From the NCBI RefSeq assembly GCF_020103725.1, contig NZ_JAHXBG010000013.1:186001-250000 (forward strand): DNA of 64,000 nucleotides. Direction: 5' to 3'. Origin of the DNA: Hyalangium gracile. GTDB lineage: Bacteria > Myxococcota > Myxococcia > Myxococcales > Myxococcaceae. A model generated the notes under the pieces. The model did not search any database, was not told the origin of the DNA, and worked only from the letters and a program-made list of their open reading frames with translations. Shown piece after piece: positions 19,663-29,163 of this stretch; positions within the stretch are counted from its first letter, which is position 1, and every line of letters starts with the position of its first letter. The position numbers were made by a program, and so were the translations under genes.

Positions 19663-21000
19663 ATGGACGCCATCGTCATTCGCAATCTCGTCAAGCGCTT
19701 CCGCAAGAGCACCATCCGGCGCGAGTACACGACGCTCAAGTCGGAGCTGGTGCGCTGGCTGAAGGGCCAGCGGTTGCCCGAGGACAAGACGTACATCGAG
19801 GCCATCCGAGGCATCGATCTGACCATCCCCCGTGGCAAGACGGTGGGCATCATCGGACGCAACGGCTCGGGCAAGAGCACGCTGCTCAAGCTGATGACGG
19901 GCATCTACTCGCCGACGTCCGGGTCCATCGAGATGAGGGGCCGCATCTCGGCGCTGCTGGATCTGGGCGCCGGCTTCCACCCGGACTTCTCAGGGCGGGA
20001 GAACATCCTCATCAACGGCATCATCCTGGGGATGACGCGGGCGGAGATCCGCGCGCGGATGGACCAGATCATCGAGTTCAGCGAGCTGGGGGACTTCGTC
20101 GACGAGCCGGTGCGGACGTACTCCAGCGGCATGTACGCGCGGCTGGCGTTCGCGGTGGCCACGCACGTGGACCCGGAGATCCTGATCGTCGACGAGATCC
20201 TCTCGGTGGGTGACGAGCACTTCGCCAAGAAGAGCATGGCGAAGATGATGGAGTTCAAGAAGGCCGGGAAGACGATCGTCCTGGTCACCCACGATCTGGG
20301 CACCATCGAGCGCTGGTGCGATCTGGGCGTGTGGATCGACGCGGGGCGCATCCGCGGGGTGGGCAACTCCACGGCGCTGGTGGAGGAGTACCGCAGGGCG
20401 GTGGCGCTGGCGGAGGAGCAGTCGGTGTCGCTGGGGCCTCCGGCGCTGTCGAAGGACGGTGGACAGCTGCCGCAGGTGGCGCCGGTGCCGGCGAACGAGC
20501 CGCTCACCGGTCCGAAGGGCGCGCCGCAGATGCGCTCGGGCACCTACGACGTGGAGATCTCCTCGGTGCGCTTCTGCAAGCCCTCGGGGGAAGAGGTGCA
20601 GGAGGTGGACACCGAGGAGCCGCTGGACATCACCCTCGAGTTCATGGCCCGGCGCCCGGTGGAGGACGTGGGGTTCAGCATCGCGCTCTTCGATGCGAAC
20701 GGGACACGCGTCTATGAGACGAGCACCTTCATCGAGGGCGTGGCGCTGCCGGTGCCGCTGCCGCCGTCGGGCAGGCTGCGCATGTCGCTCGGGCGGGTGG
20801 GGCTGATTCCGGGGAGCTACTCCATCCAGGTGCGGGCCCACCCGAAGCATGGGCCGGACTATGACTGGCAGCGGGATCTCCACCAGCTGAAGGTGCGCTC
20901 GAACGTGGCGGACCAGGGCATCATGCGGCCGCCCCACACCTGGTCCGTGGAAGTCGCCCACCCGGTCGAGTCCGCGGCTCCCCGGGCCGCCGAGATCTGA
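19663..21000 (+). CDS. wzt: O-antigen ABC transporter ATPase with carbohydrate-binding tail
   Basis: A 445-residue ATPase partner of Wzm. The Walker A motif GRNGSGKST lies near residue 65, the signature reads YSSGMYARLAFAVA, Walker B is ILIVDEIL and the switch is LVTHD. After a linker, residues ~290-420 form a Wzt C-terminal beta-sandwich (YDVEISSVRFCKPSGEEV, DITLEFMARRPVEDVGFSIALFD), which in characterised O-antigen exporters recognises the capped polymer end. The presence of this tail suggests that export depends on terminal modification of the glycan, so one of the window's methyltransferases could be relevant (inference). ATG at 19663; the frame is open far upstream but only because of composition. 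Confidence 0.92.
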   Translation: MDAIVIRNLVKRFRKSTIRREYTTLKSELVRWLKGQRLPEDKTYIEAIRGIDLTIPRGKTVGIIGRNGSGKSTLLKLMTGIYSPTSGSIEMRGRISALLDLGAGFHPDFSGRENILINGIILGMTRAEIRARMDQIIEFSELGDFVDEPVRTYSSGMYARLAFAVATHVDPEILIVDEILSVGDEHFAKKSMAKMMEFKKAGKTIVLVTHDLGTIERWCDLGVWIDAGRIRGVGNSTALVEEYRRAVALAEEQSVSLGPPALSKDGGQLPQVAPVPANEPLTGPKGAPQMRSGTYDVEISSVRFCKPSGEEVQEVDTEEPLDITLEFMARRPVEDVGFSIALFDANGTRVYETSTFIEGVALPVPLPPSGRLRMSLGRVGLIPGSYSIQVRAHPKHGPDYDWQRDLHQLKVRSNVADQGIMRPPHTWSVEVAHPVESAAPRAAEI

Positions 21001-21008
21001 TCGCCTCC

Positions 21009-24000
21009 ATGTCCCAAGACACCCAGACTCCTGTCCCCGTCGGCGATCTGGCGGAGATGATCGCGGCCCAGCGCCGCCTGGTGGAGGGGCTGAGGCCCTG
21101 CAGCGGTCCAGGCTGCGAGCAACTGACGGCCCACGAGCGCACCCTGCGCTTCCTGGAGGAGGAGCTGCGGCGGCGCATGCCCGAGTCCCAGGCGCGGGCC
21201 CACACGCCCATGCAGGCGGCCCAGCGCGTGGCGGATGTCTTCCAGTTCCAGGTGCCTGGCTCCCACCGCCAGCAGCTGGGGCGGGCCATCACCGCGGCCA
21301 AGAGCGTCTTCACGAAGGGGCTGAAGCCCTTCCACGTGGAGATGCTGCGACCGCAGCACGCCTTCAATCGGGAGATGCTCGCCGTCCTGGAGCACCTGTT
21401 CGGCATGCGGGCCACGAGCACGCAGACGGACCTCTCGGAGTGGGTGCGCAAGCGGCTCACCCCGCTGCTGGAGCCCACCGAGTGGGAGATCCCGACCCAT
21501 CGCCGGCAGGGGCTCGGGCGGGCGGTGAGGCTCGTGAAGCGCTCGTACCTGACGGCGCTTGGGCCGCTGCTGCGGGAGCTGCTGGCGGGCCAGCGGCAGT
21601 GGAACCAGCAGGCGGTGGACCTGCTCGCGGATGCGGTGAAGCCCCGGCCTCCCTCACCGGACGAGGCGGCGAGCCGGGTGGCCGAGCTGTTGAACCTGGC
21701 GGATCCGCTCGGGCGGGCGCAGTCGCTCGGGGCGCGAGTGTCCTCGCCGCTGTGGCGCGAGGTGTTCCGCCGGCAGATCACCTACAACCAGGAGATCACC
21801 CTCTGCCTGGCGGACATGCTGGGCACGCGGACCCCGGCGTCGGTTCCCAGCCAGGACGACTACGCGGCCTGGTACCGCGAGCGGGAGCCCCAGGCGTTCG
21901 CTCGTGCGGCGGAGGCGGTGAAGGGGCTGCAGCGGCGGCCCCTCGTCAGCCTGATCACGGTGGTCTCCGGGACGCCGGAGCCCCTGCTGCGCGCCTGCAT
22001 CGAGTCGGTCCGGGCGCAGTCCTACGAGAACTGGGAGCTGTGCCTGGCGGACGACGGGACGAAGGCGCCCCAGGCCGCGCGGGTGCTGGAGAAGTTCGCT
22101 CGAGAGGACTCGCGCATCCGTGTGGCCCGTCCAGGCGCCTCTGGGCGTGCGGCGGCCGCCAATGCCGCCCTCGCGCTGGCCCAGGGTGAGCTCGTCGGCC
22201 TGCTGGGTGAGGGCGATCTGCTGTCGCCGCACACCCTGGCGGAGGTGGTGCTGCGCCTCGAGCGGGAGCCGGAGACGGACCTGCTGTACTCGGACGAGGA
22301 CCGCTGTGACGAGTCGGGCCGTCGCTTCGAGCCCTTCTTCAAGCCGGACTGGTCTCCGGACCTGATGCGCTCGGTGAACTACATCCACCACTTCGCGGTG
22401 GTGCGCCGGGCGCTGCTGGACGCCGTGGGAGCCATGCGGCCGGAGTTCGAGGGCGCGCAGGACTATGACTTGCTGCTGCGCCTGTCCGAGCGGGCCCGCC
22501 ACATCGGCCACGTGCCGGCGGTGCTGTACCACCGGCGGGGCTCGGGCGGACGGGAGGGCAGGGAGGCCACGGACGCGGCGGTCCGCGCGCTGAACGAGCA
22601 CCTGAAGCGGCAGGGCGAGGAGGGCGTGGCCGAGGCGGTGGGGCCGGGACACTACCGGGTGCGCTACCCGGTCAAGGGCCAGCCGCTCGTCTCCATCATC
22701 GTCCCCTTCAAGGACAAGCCGGAGCTGCTGCGCACGCTCACCACGAGCCTGCTGGGGAAGACGGCCTACTCGAACTACGAGCTGCTGCTGGTCTCCAACA
22801 ACAGCAAGAAGCCGGAGACGTTCGCGCTGCTGGAGAGCCTCACCGATCCGCGCATCCGCAAGCTGACGTGGGACCACCCGTTCAACTACCCGGCCATCAA
22901 CAACTTCGCGGCGCGCGAGGCTCGGGGCGAGCTGCTGCTGTTCCTCAACAACGACATCGAGATCATCCACCCGGACTGGCTGGAGGAGCTGATCGGCCAG
23001 GCCCAGCGCCCCGAGGTGGGGCAGGTGGGCGCGAAGCTGCTGTTCCCGGACGGCACGGTGCAGCACGCGGGCGTGATGGTCGGGATGACGGGCTTCGCGG
23101 GCCATCCGTTCTGGCGCCTGCCGGACGAGGGCCGGTGGACGCCCTTCGGCCTGCCGGACTGGACGCGCGACTTCCTGGCGGTGACGAGCGCCTGCGTGAT
23201 GGTGCGCCGCGAGTTCTTCGAGGCGCTGCGCGGCTTCGACGAGCGCTTCATCGTCTGCGGCAGCGATGTGGACCTGGGCCTGCGGACGGTGGGCAGGGGG
23301 CTGCGCGTCGTCTACACGCCGCACGCGAAGCTGTACCACCACGAGTCCGCGAGCCGGCGCCTGGACAGCATGCCGGAGGGGGACTTCTGGGAGTCCTTCG
23401 TCTCCTATCGGCCGTACCTGCGCGACGGGGACCCCTTCTACAACCCGAACCTCACGCTGCTCGGGCCGGACTGCTCGCTGCGCCGCCACCCGGAGAATGG
23501 CGAGGAGCTGGCGCTGCGGACGCTGTCACGCGATCTCCCCAGCGCGCAGGACCCGGCCGCCGTCGAGCGTGCCCGCAGGCAGCGCCACGTGGCCGATCAC
23601 CTCTCGGCGCTGGACCACACCTCCGCGCAGGTTCGGGAGGCTCGGGCCCAGGCGCCGGCGAGGCTGGCGGCGCTGCGCCAGAAGGGGAAGCTGGAGCGCG
23701 TCACCTGGTTCCTGCCCTCGTTCCACCACCCGTACGCGGGCATCCACACCATCCTCCGGTTCGCGCAGCTGCTCCGCGAGCGCCACGGGACGCAGAGCGA
23801 GTTCATCATCTACGACAACCCCGGAGTGACGGCGGCGGAGATGGCGGCGCGAGTCTCCGTGCTCTTCCCAAAGCCTCCCGGGACGTTCCGTGTGCTCCAG
23901 GGGCTGGAGGAGGTGGCCGACCTGCCCGAGTGCGACCTGGCGGTGGCGACGCTCTGGAAGTCCGCCTACCCGGTGCTGTCGCATCCCCGGGCGACGGCGA

Positions 24001-24734
24001 AGGCCTACTTCGTCCAGGACTTCGAGCCGGCGTTCCTTCCCGCGGGGGCCGAGTCCGCGCTGGCCGAGCAGACGTACCGGCTGGGGCTCTACGGCATCTT
24101 CAACACGCGCGGCCTGCACGACTACATCACTTCGCACTACCCGATGGAGGGGTGCTGGTTCGAGCCCGCGGTGGAGCGCTCCATCTTCCACGCCCAGCGG
24201 CCGCGGCGGCAGGGGCCCATCCGGATCTTCTTCTACGGGCGGCCGGGCAGCGAGCGGAACGCCTTCGAGCTCGGCATGGCCACGCTGCGCCAGCTCAAGG
24301 CGGAGCTGGGCGGCGCGGTGGAGATCGTCTCCGCGGGCGAGCGGTGGAGCCCGGAGCACTACGGGCTCCAGGGCGTCATCACCAACCTGGGCGTGCTGCC
24401 CTACGAGAAGACGGCGGACCTGTATCGCGAGTGCGATGTGGGCCTGTGCTTCATGTTCACCAAGCACCCGTCGTATCTGCCCTTCGAGCTGATGGCCTGC
24501 GGGGTGACGGTGGTCACCAACGACAACCCGGCCAACCGCTGGCTGCTGGAGCACGAGCGCAACTGCCTGCTGGCCGAGCCCACCCTGTCCTGCATCCTGG
24601 AGCAGCTGCGCCGGGCGGTGGCGGACACGGGGCTGCGCGCGCGGCTCTCCGCGGCGGCCATCGAGCGGGTGGGGCGCACCACCTGGGAGGAGCAGGTCGA
24701 CCAGGTGCTCGCCCAGCTGCTGGGGCGGACGTAG
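21009..24734 (+). CDS. wbgA: Large multi-domain O-antigen glycosyltransferase (WbgA/RfbC-like)
   Basis: A 1241-residue protein. Residues 62-275 hold three tandem helical modules (see repeat feature). A GT2 domain starts at 311 (PLVSLITVVSGTPEPLLRACIESVRAQSYENWEL, with LLYSDEDRCD as its DxD region). A second GT2 domain begins near 558 (PLVSIIVPFKDKPELLRTL, LLLFLNNDIEIIHPDWLEEL). The C-terminal part (~895-1235, WFLPSFHHPYAGIHTILRF ... LPYEKTADLYRECDVGLCFM) is a GT4-type domain resembling the rhamnosyltransferase WsaF. Three catalytic domains in one chain imply assembly of a repeating unit of at least two or three sugars, possibly including rhamnose from rfbBDAC. It lies 8 bp after wzt, as in the M. 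xanthus O-antigen locus. Confidence 0.9.
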   Translation: MSQDTQTPVPVGDLAEMIAAQRRLVEGLRPCSGPGCEQLTAHERTLRFLEEELRRRMPESQARAHTPMQAAQRVADVFQFQVPGSHRQQLGRAITAAKSVFTKGLKPFHVEMLRPQHAFNREMLAVLEHLFGMRATSTQTDLSEWVRKRLTPLLEPTEWEIPTHRRQGLGRAVRLVKRSYLTALGPLLRELLAGQRQWNQQAVDLLADAVKPRPPSPDEAASRVAELLNLADPLGRAQSLGARVSSPLWREVFRRQITYNQEITLCLADMLGTRTPASVPSQDDYAAWYREREPQAFARAAEAVKGLQRRPLVSLITVVSGTPEPLLRACIESVRAQSYENWELCLADDGTKAPQAARVLEKFAREDSRIRVARPGASGRAAAANAALALAQGELVGLLGEGDLLSPHTLAEVVLRLEREPETDLLYSDEDRCDESGRRFEPFFKPDWSPDLMRSVNYIHHFAVVRRALLDAVGAMRPEFEGAQDYDLLLRLSERARHIGHVPAVLYHRRGSGGREGREATDAAVRALNEHLKRQGEEGVAEAVGPGHYRVRYPVKGQPLVSIIVPFKDKPELLRTLTTSLLGKTAYSNYELLLVSNNSKKPETFALLESLTDPRIRKLTWDHPFNYPAINNFAAREARGELLLFLNNDIEIIHPDWLEELIGQAQRPEVGQVGAKLLFPDGTVQHAGVMVGMTGFAGHPFWRLPDEGRWTPFGLPDWTRDFLAVTSACVMVRREFFEALRGFDERFIVCGSDVDLGLRTVGRGLRVVYTPHAKLYHHESASRRLDSMPEGDFWESFVSYRPYLRDGDPFYNPNLTLLGPDCSLRRHPENGEELALRTLSRDLPSAQDPAAVERARRQRHVADHLSALDHTSAQVREARAQAPARLAALRQKGKLERVTWFLPSFHHPYAGIHTILRFAQLLRERHGTQSEFIIYDNPGVTAAEMAARVSVLFPKPPGTFRVLQGLEEVADLPECDLAVATLWKSAYPVLSHPRATAKAYFVQDFEPAFLPAGAESALAEQTYRLGLYGIFNTRGLHDYITSHYPMEGCWFEPAVERSIFHAQRPRRQGPIRIFFYGRPGSERNAFELGMATLRQLKAELGGAVEIVSAGERWSPEHYGLQGVITNLGVLPYEKTADLYRECDVGLCFMFTKHPSYLPFELMACGVTVVTNDNPANRWLLEHERNCLLAEPTLSCILEQLRRAVADTGLRARLSAAAIERVGRTTWEEQVDQVLAQLLGRT
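21261..21821 (+). repeat. Three tandem ~65-78-residue helical modules in the glycosyltransferase
   Basis: Residues 85-130, 163-208 and 229-271 of the O-antigen glycosyltransferase align with each other. Shared positions are (S/T)HR before G, then GRA, Lys 13 positions in (first two copies), Pro at +22, Glu at +26, Gln at +31 and Asn at +35. The third copy has a 4-residue deletion before the Pro but keeps the P-x3-E-x4-Q-x3-N spacing. A small protein encoded at 38574-39032 carries a single copy with identical spacing. Confidence 0.7.
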
Positions 24735-24831
24735 CCCGAAGGCACCTGAGCCTCGGCTGTCCTCTTCCTGCGGAGCGGGGCAGAATGCCTCCTTGGGCCA
24801 GGGGTGGGGGGCCCGAGCGATCGGAGTGGCT

Positions 24832-27800
24832 GTGCGCGGACGGACCCTCTTGGTGCTGATGGCGAGCGCGTGCATGGCGCTCGGTGGTGTCGCCTGGGCT
24901 GCTCCAGCGAGCACGCCCACGGAGGCTCCGACGAAGGCTCGGGGCCTCCTCGCGGCGCTCGAGGACCCCAACGAAGACATCGTGGCGGGGGCCTTGCTGG
25001 TGCTGCTCGTCGATGACCAGCTGCAGCAGTCGAGCCTCGAGCCAGCCCTCGAACAGCAGGTGCGGGCGTTCACTCGTGGCGCCCGCGTCGCTGAATTGCT
25101 GCGAGCGAAGAGTTCCTTCGTCCGAGGCACGATGCTGGAGATCCTGGAGCGGTTTGGAGAGGTCTCGCCAGAGCTCGCGCCGCTCGTCCTCGAGCAGGCG
25201 CAGGACTCGCGCTCCCCCGTGCAGGCTCAGGCAATCAGGACGCTGGCCCGCGTGGAAGGGAAGGCCCAGCTCTCGCCCCTGCTCGTCGGGCTGCTTCGCG
25301 ACGGTCATAAGGAGAGCGCGCAAGTGGCGGCGAAAGAGCTGCAGCGGCTAGGGGCTCTTGCCGGCCCTCGTGCCGCTGAGATTGCTCAGCTCCTGAATCA
25401 CTCCAAAGCTCCTCGTGCGGAAGTCGTTCGTGTCCTGGGAGCGCTGGGAGACGCGGGCAGGCCCTATGCTCCCGAAGTGACACGGCTGCTCGAGGACCCC
25501 GCCGCTGACGTCCGTGTGGCGGCGATGGAGGCGCTGCTCCAGCTGGGAGGTGCCTCCGAGGAGCGGGCCCTCGTCATCATCGAACGGCTGAAGGACTCGA
25601 GCTGGGATTCGCGTGAACAGGCCGTGAAGGTGCTCGTGCAGTGGGCGGATGTGGCTCGCCCGCACATTCCCCGCATTCTCGCACTCACGAGCCATCCGGA
25701 CAGGGACGTGCGTCGATCCGCGATGGAAGCACTCGTGGGGATGAAGGGCATGACCCGGGAGCAAGCTGCACGATTTCATCAGGATCCCGAGCACACCATT
25801 CGCGAGGCGGCGATCGGCGCGCTGGTGAGCCTGGAAGGCATGGCTGGACAGCGCTCCCAGGTCATCGTCGGGTTCTTGGAGGGCTCGAATCCCTCCGATC
25901 GAGCATCCGCCGCGAGAGCACTCGCGCAGCTGGGAGAGAAGTCCCAGGAATACATCCCCGCGCTCTCGCTGCTCTTGAAGGATCCAGTGGACAGGGTTCG
26001 CGGGGCGGCCGTGCTCGCCCTGGCGAGCTCGGGCCCGGCTGCCAGGAAGCACATTCCGGACATCATCGAGCTCTTGAAGGATCCAGAGTTCGGGGTGCGT
26101 GAAGTCGTGAAGGCAGTCCTGATAGGCATGAAGGATCTGACTCCCGAGCACCTCTCGAGCATCGGTGCGCACCTGGATGAGCCCATGCCTGCCGTCCGTG
26201 AGGGAGCGCTCCGGGTGTTGCAAGCCGTGGGTCCGGCGGCTGGCCCCCAGGCACATCGCGTTGCCCAGCGCCTGACAGATGAGAACGAGCTCGTTCGTGT
26301 CGCAGCGCTTCAGGCGCTGGCGGCCATGGGACATGCGGCCCGGAACGAGGCTTCACGCCTCGCCAGCTTGTTCCTGCAGGACCCCGCTATCCGGTTCGAT
26401 GAGAGCATCGATCAAGATGCTCGAGTTGCCGTGGCCCTGGCGCGCATGGCTCCTCTCGAGCTCCCCGTGGTCGCGGGCCTGATCGCGAAGGCCAGTGCCG
26501 ATCCGAGTCGGTACTGGCTGTGGATGGCATGCGCGCACCTCGTCGGAGGAGGAGATCCCCGGGTCGAGCGGGCGCTTCGTTGGCTGGGCCGACGGGCGAT
26601 CCAGGATCAGCCCAGGGAGATCTCGATCGACGAGGCACGGCTGACGCTCGAGGCCTTCGCCGAGCTCTGGGAGCTCTCCGCGAAGTACCCCGCGCTTCGA
26701 GAAGAGCTCTCCGAGCGGATTGCCACCGTGGCGCGCCTCACCCGAGGCCAGTGGTCCGCCTCGGATGTCGCCCTGCTGCAGGGGCACAAGAAGGCCCTGC
26801 AGGAGTTCCGGCCCATGCACGCGGAGACCGTGCAGGGGAGCATCGACTCCATCGAGCGCTGGCGGATGCTGAAGACCTTCAGCTGGGGCTGGGCGTCCCA
26901 TGCCGGCTTCTGGATCCTGCTCCTCTTCTTCTATCCCCGCTCACCCAAGGTGCAGGCGTTCTTCTTCTGGAACCCCTGGGTGCGCAACATCACCGGCCTG
27001 GGCTACGTGAGCCTGCTGCTGACGTGGGTGCCGTTCCTGCGGCGCCGGCTGCTGGTGCCCTTCAGCCGCCCGCTCCTCGCGGACGCCGAGCTCGAGCGCT
27101 TCTCCGCGGAGGCCTACTTCAGCCGTTCCGAGGTCCTGTCCTCCACTGGCAAGCGTGAGCGCCTGCTCGAGGTCCTGCCTCGGCTGCAGGGACAGGTGGT
27201 GCTGGAGGGAGCCTCGGGGCTCGGCAAGTCGATGTTCCTGCGGTACCTGCTGCTCCACTCGAAGCGCCTGGCGGTCTATCTGCCCGCGGAGCGGTGCAAG
27301 AACGGCGTCATCGAGGCCATCCAGGCGAAGCTGGAGGGGCACGCCCGGGACAGCAGCTTCCTGCAGAGCATCATCTATAGCGGAGCGCTCGACATCTACA
27401 TCGACGGGCTCAACGAGGTGACGGCGGACACCCGCGCCCGCATCGTCCAGTTCGTGGAGCGCAACTTCCACGGCAACATCCTGCTCACCACGCAGCGCAT
27501 CGAGTGGACGCCTCCGGCGACGGCCCGCCTGCTCGTGCTGCAGCCGCTCTCCGAGGCCGAGGCCGCCGGCTTCCTCTCCAGCCGCGAGCCGGCGCAGGGG
27601 ACGAAGGCGCGTCGCCAGGGCGAGGCCTACCGCCAGGCCTGCGAGGACTTCGTGTCGCGGGCCCTGTCTCCCGAGCTGCCCGAGGAGCTGCGCCGGGCCA
27701 TGCGCGAGGTGCTCTCCAACCCGATGGACCTCACGGTGGTTGCGCAGCTGCTGGCGGACGGGCATGAGCCCGACCTCTCCCACCTGCGACAGCAGCAGTA

Positions 27801-28320
27801 CGAGCTGATGGCCCGGGACTATGCCGAGGTCCACCTGGCCGAGTTCCCGCTGAAGGAGCTCGCCGAGGAGGCGTACCGGATGCGGCGCGAGGATCGGACG
27901 ATCATCTCCGAGAAGCCGTTCGACCGCGAGCTGCTGCGCATGGAGGCCTTCAAGCTGGTGGTCTGCCGCCAGTGGCAGGGCTCCGATGGCCAGCCGCACC
28001 GCGAGTGGCGCTTCCGCCACGACAAGATCCAGGAGTTCTTCATCGCCCAGACCTTCCTGGCGGACGGGAACCTGCGCGTCCTCGAGCACCTGGGCGACCC
28101 GCGCTTCCGTGGCGTCTACTTCCTCATGGCCTACCTGCTTCCTCCGGAGAAGGCCCGGGAGCTGAGGGATCTCCTCGTGGAGTACGCCGCCGAGACGCGC
28201 GATCACACGGTGAGTGACGACTTCGTCAAGCTGCTCAAGGCGCGGGAGGGCGCGGACAAGGCCCGAGCCTCCTCTCAGAGGGGCGGCGCGTCAGTGCTCC
28301 CGCTCGTCCAGCCCAGGTAG
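24832..28320 (+). CDS. Exported HEAT-repeat / transmembrane / NACHT-type NTPase protein
   Basis: A 1162-residue protein I do not recognise as a characterised gene. It starts with a Sec-like signal (VRGRTLLVLMASACMALGGVAWAAP). Residues ~35-530 form a dozen or so HEAT/PBS-lyase-like repeats spaced ~37-39 residues (VAAMEALLQLGG, RSAMEALVGMKG, REAAIGALVSLEG, GAAVLALASSGP, VAALQALAAMGH). Two hydrophobic segments follow at ~688-702 and ~720-737. A NACHT/STAND-type NTPase comes next: Walker A GASGLGKSMFL near 793, Walker B DIYIDGLNEV near 858 and a TTQRIEW sensor. The C-terminal ~250 residues are helical (RHDKIQEFFIAQTFLA). The frame opens at TTG 24793; I chose GTG 24832 because GGAG lies five bases upstream. 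It probably couples ligand sensing by the HEAT array to NTPase switching. No partner gene is obvious. Confidence 0.8.
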   Translation: MRGRTLLVLMASACMALGGVAWAAPASTPTEAPTKARGLLAALEDPNEDIVAGALLVLLVDDQLQQSSLEPALEQQVRAFTRGARVAELLRAKSSFVRGTMLEILERFGEVSPELAPLVLEQAQDSRSPVQAQAIRTLARVEGKAQLSPLLVGLLRDGHKESAQVAAKELQRLGALAGPRAAEIAQLLNHSKAPRAEVVRVLGALGDAGRPYAPEVTRLLEDPAADVRVAAMEALLQLGGASEERALVIIERLKDSSWDSREQAVKVLVQWADVARPHIPRILALTSHPDRDVRRSAMEALVGMKGMTREQAARFHQDPEHTIREAAIGALVSLEGMAGQRSQVIVGFLEGSNPSDRASAARALAQLGEKSQEYIPALSLLLKDPVDRVRGAAVLALASSGPAARKHIPDIIELLKDPEFGVREVVKAVLIGMKDLTPEHLSSIGAHLDEPMPAVREGALRVLQAVGPAAGPQAHRVAQRLTDENELVRVAALQALAAMGHAARNEASRLASLFLQDPAIRFDESIDQDARVAVALARMAPLELPVVAGLIAKASADPSRYWLWMACAHLVGGGDPRVERALRWLGRRAIQDQPREISIDEARLTLEAFAELWELSAKYPALREELSERIATVARLTRGQWSASDVALLQGHKKALQEFRPMHAETVQGSIDSIERWRMLKTFSWGWASHAGFWILLLFFYPRSPKVQAFFFWNPWVRNITGLGYVSLLLTWVPFLRRRLLVPFSRPLLADAELERFSAEAYFSRSEVLSSTGKRERLLEVLPRLQGQVVLEGASGLGKSMFLRYLLLHSKRLAVYLPAERCKNGVIEAIQAKLEGHARDSSFLQSIIYSGALDIYIDGLNEVTADTRARIVQFVERNFHGNILLTTQRIEWTPPATARLLVLQPLSEAEAAGFLSSREPAQGTKARRQGEAYRQACEDFVSRALSPELPEELRRAMREVLSNPMDLTVVAQLLADGHEPDLSHLRQQQYELMARDYAEVHLAEFPLKELAEEAYRMRREDRTIISEKPFDRELLRMEAFKLVVCRQWQGSDGQPHREWRFRHDKIQEFFIAQTFLADGNLRVLEHLGDPRFRGVYFLMAYLLPPEKARELRDLLVEYAAETRDHTVSDDFVKLLKAREGADKARASSQRGGASVLPLVQPR

Positions 28321-28465
28321 GTGCAGGGCAGGCAAGCTGCTCCCAGCGGCGCGCAGGGGGTAGACTGCCTCTGACGTGGGTGGCCGAATAAAGAGAGCCC
28401 GGGTCCGTCCATGTCAGCGTGGACGGGAGCCAGAAAGGCTCTCCCAGCACCCCAGGATGAACACC

Positions 28466-29128
28466 ATGAAACGCCTCTCTGCCGCCCTCATCGCCTCTCT
28501 CTTCATCTCCAGCGCCGCGTACGCCCAGGACGGGCGCAACCGCCATGAGCGCACCCAGGACCGCAGGGAGCTGCGCCAGGACAAGCGAGAGATCCGGGAC
28601 GATCGCCGGGATCTCGCCGAGCTGCAGGACGCCCTGGCTCGCTTCGACTCCGCGTGGTCGCGGCGGAACGAGCGGGACATGTCGGCGGTGGAGAACCGGC
28701 TGCGAGAGCTGCTGCGCCAGGAGCTGGCCGAGGGGCGCGCCGAGATGGCGCGGGATCGAGCCGAGATCCGGCAGGACACCCGCGAGGTGCGGGGAAGCCG
28801 CCGCGAGGAGCTCTGGGGCCGGCCGACGACGTTCGCGGATGATCGCCGGGACCTGAGGGACGATCGCCGGGACAAGCGCGACGACATCCGGGACGCGCGC
28901 GCCGAGGCGGCCTCTCAGCGGTCCCGGGCCATCATCGCCAGGGAGATGTCTCCCCTCATGGGCAGCCGCCGGCCCGCGGATCTGCAGCGGATGCGCTCGC
29001 TGATCGTGGAGCTCATCGGGCTGGCGCAGCAGGAGATGCACCAGAACCACGAGGAGCTGCGCGAGGACCGCCGCGAGCTGCGCGAGGACCGGCGCGAGAC
29101 GCGCGAGGACCGGCGCCAGCGCTTCTGA
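28466..29128 (+). CDS. Secreted Arg/Asp/Glu-rich helical protein
   Basis: A 220-residue protein with signal peptide MKRLSAALIASLFISSAAYAQ. The mature part is dominated by charged repeats with the recurring core DRR plus two or three residues: RRELRQDKREIRDDRRDL near residue 35, RRDLRDDRRDKRDDIRD near 130, and RREL/RRET/RRQR units in the last 30 residues. Two less charged helices lie at ~55-85 and ~155-185. The pattern predicts a stable, possibly single alpha-helix in the periplasm or outside the cell. No enzymatic motif is visible. ATG 28466 has AGGA eight bases upstream; ATG 28457 lacks one. It is convergent with the PhyH gene. Confidence 0.72.
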   Translation: MKRLSAALIASLFISSAAYAQDGRNRHERTQDRRELRQDKREIRDDRRDLAELQDALARFDSAWSRRNERDMSAVENRLRELLRQELAEGRAEMARDRAEIRQDTREVRGSRREELWGRPTTFADDRRDLRDDRRDKRDDIRDARAEAASQRSRAIIAREMSPLMGSRRPADLQRMRSLIVELIGLAQQEMHQNHEELREDRRELREDRRETREDRRQRF

Positions 29129-29163
29129 GCAGCCGAAGGGCGTGGCGCCGGCTCAGCGGCGGA

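Noticed and set aside
24793-24832. TTG start for the HEAT-NACHT protein
   Set aside because: The 13 extra residues precede the signal peptide and no ribosome binding site fits; the GTG at 24832 has GGAG at the right distance.
24832-28320. Phage-defence island
   Set aside because: The NACHT protein is suggestive, but no other defence gene (nuclease, restriction, CRISPR, toxin) lies nearby; I keep it as an open question rather than a call.
28466-29128. Nucleic-acid-binding protein because of the Arg-rich repeats
   Set aside because: Asp and Glu are as frequent as Arg and a signal peptide is present, so a structural extracytoplasmic helix fits better.
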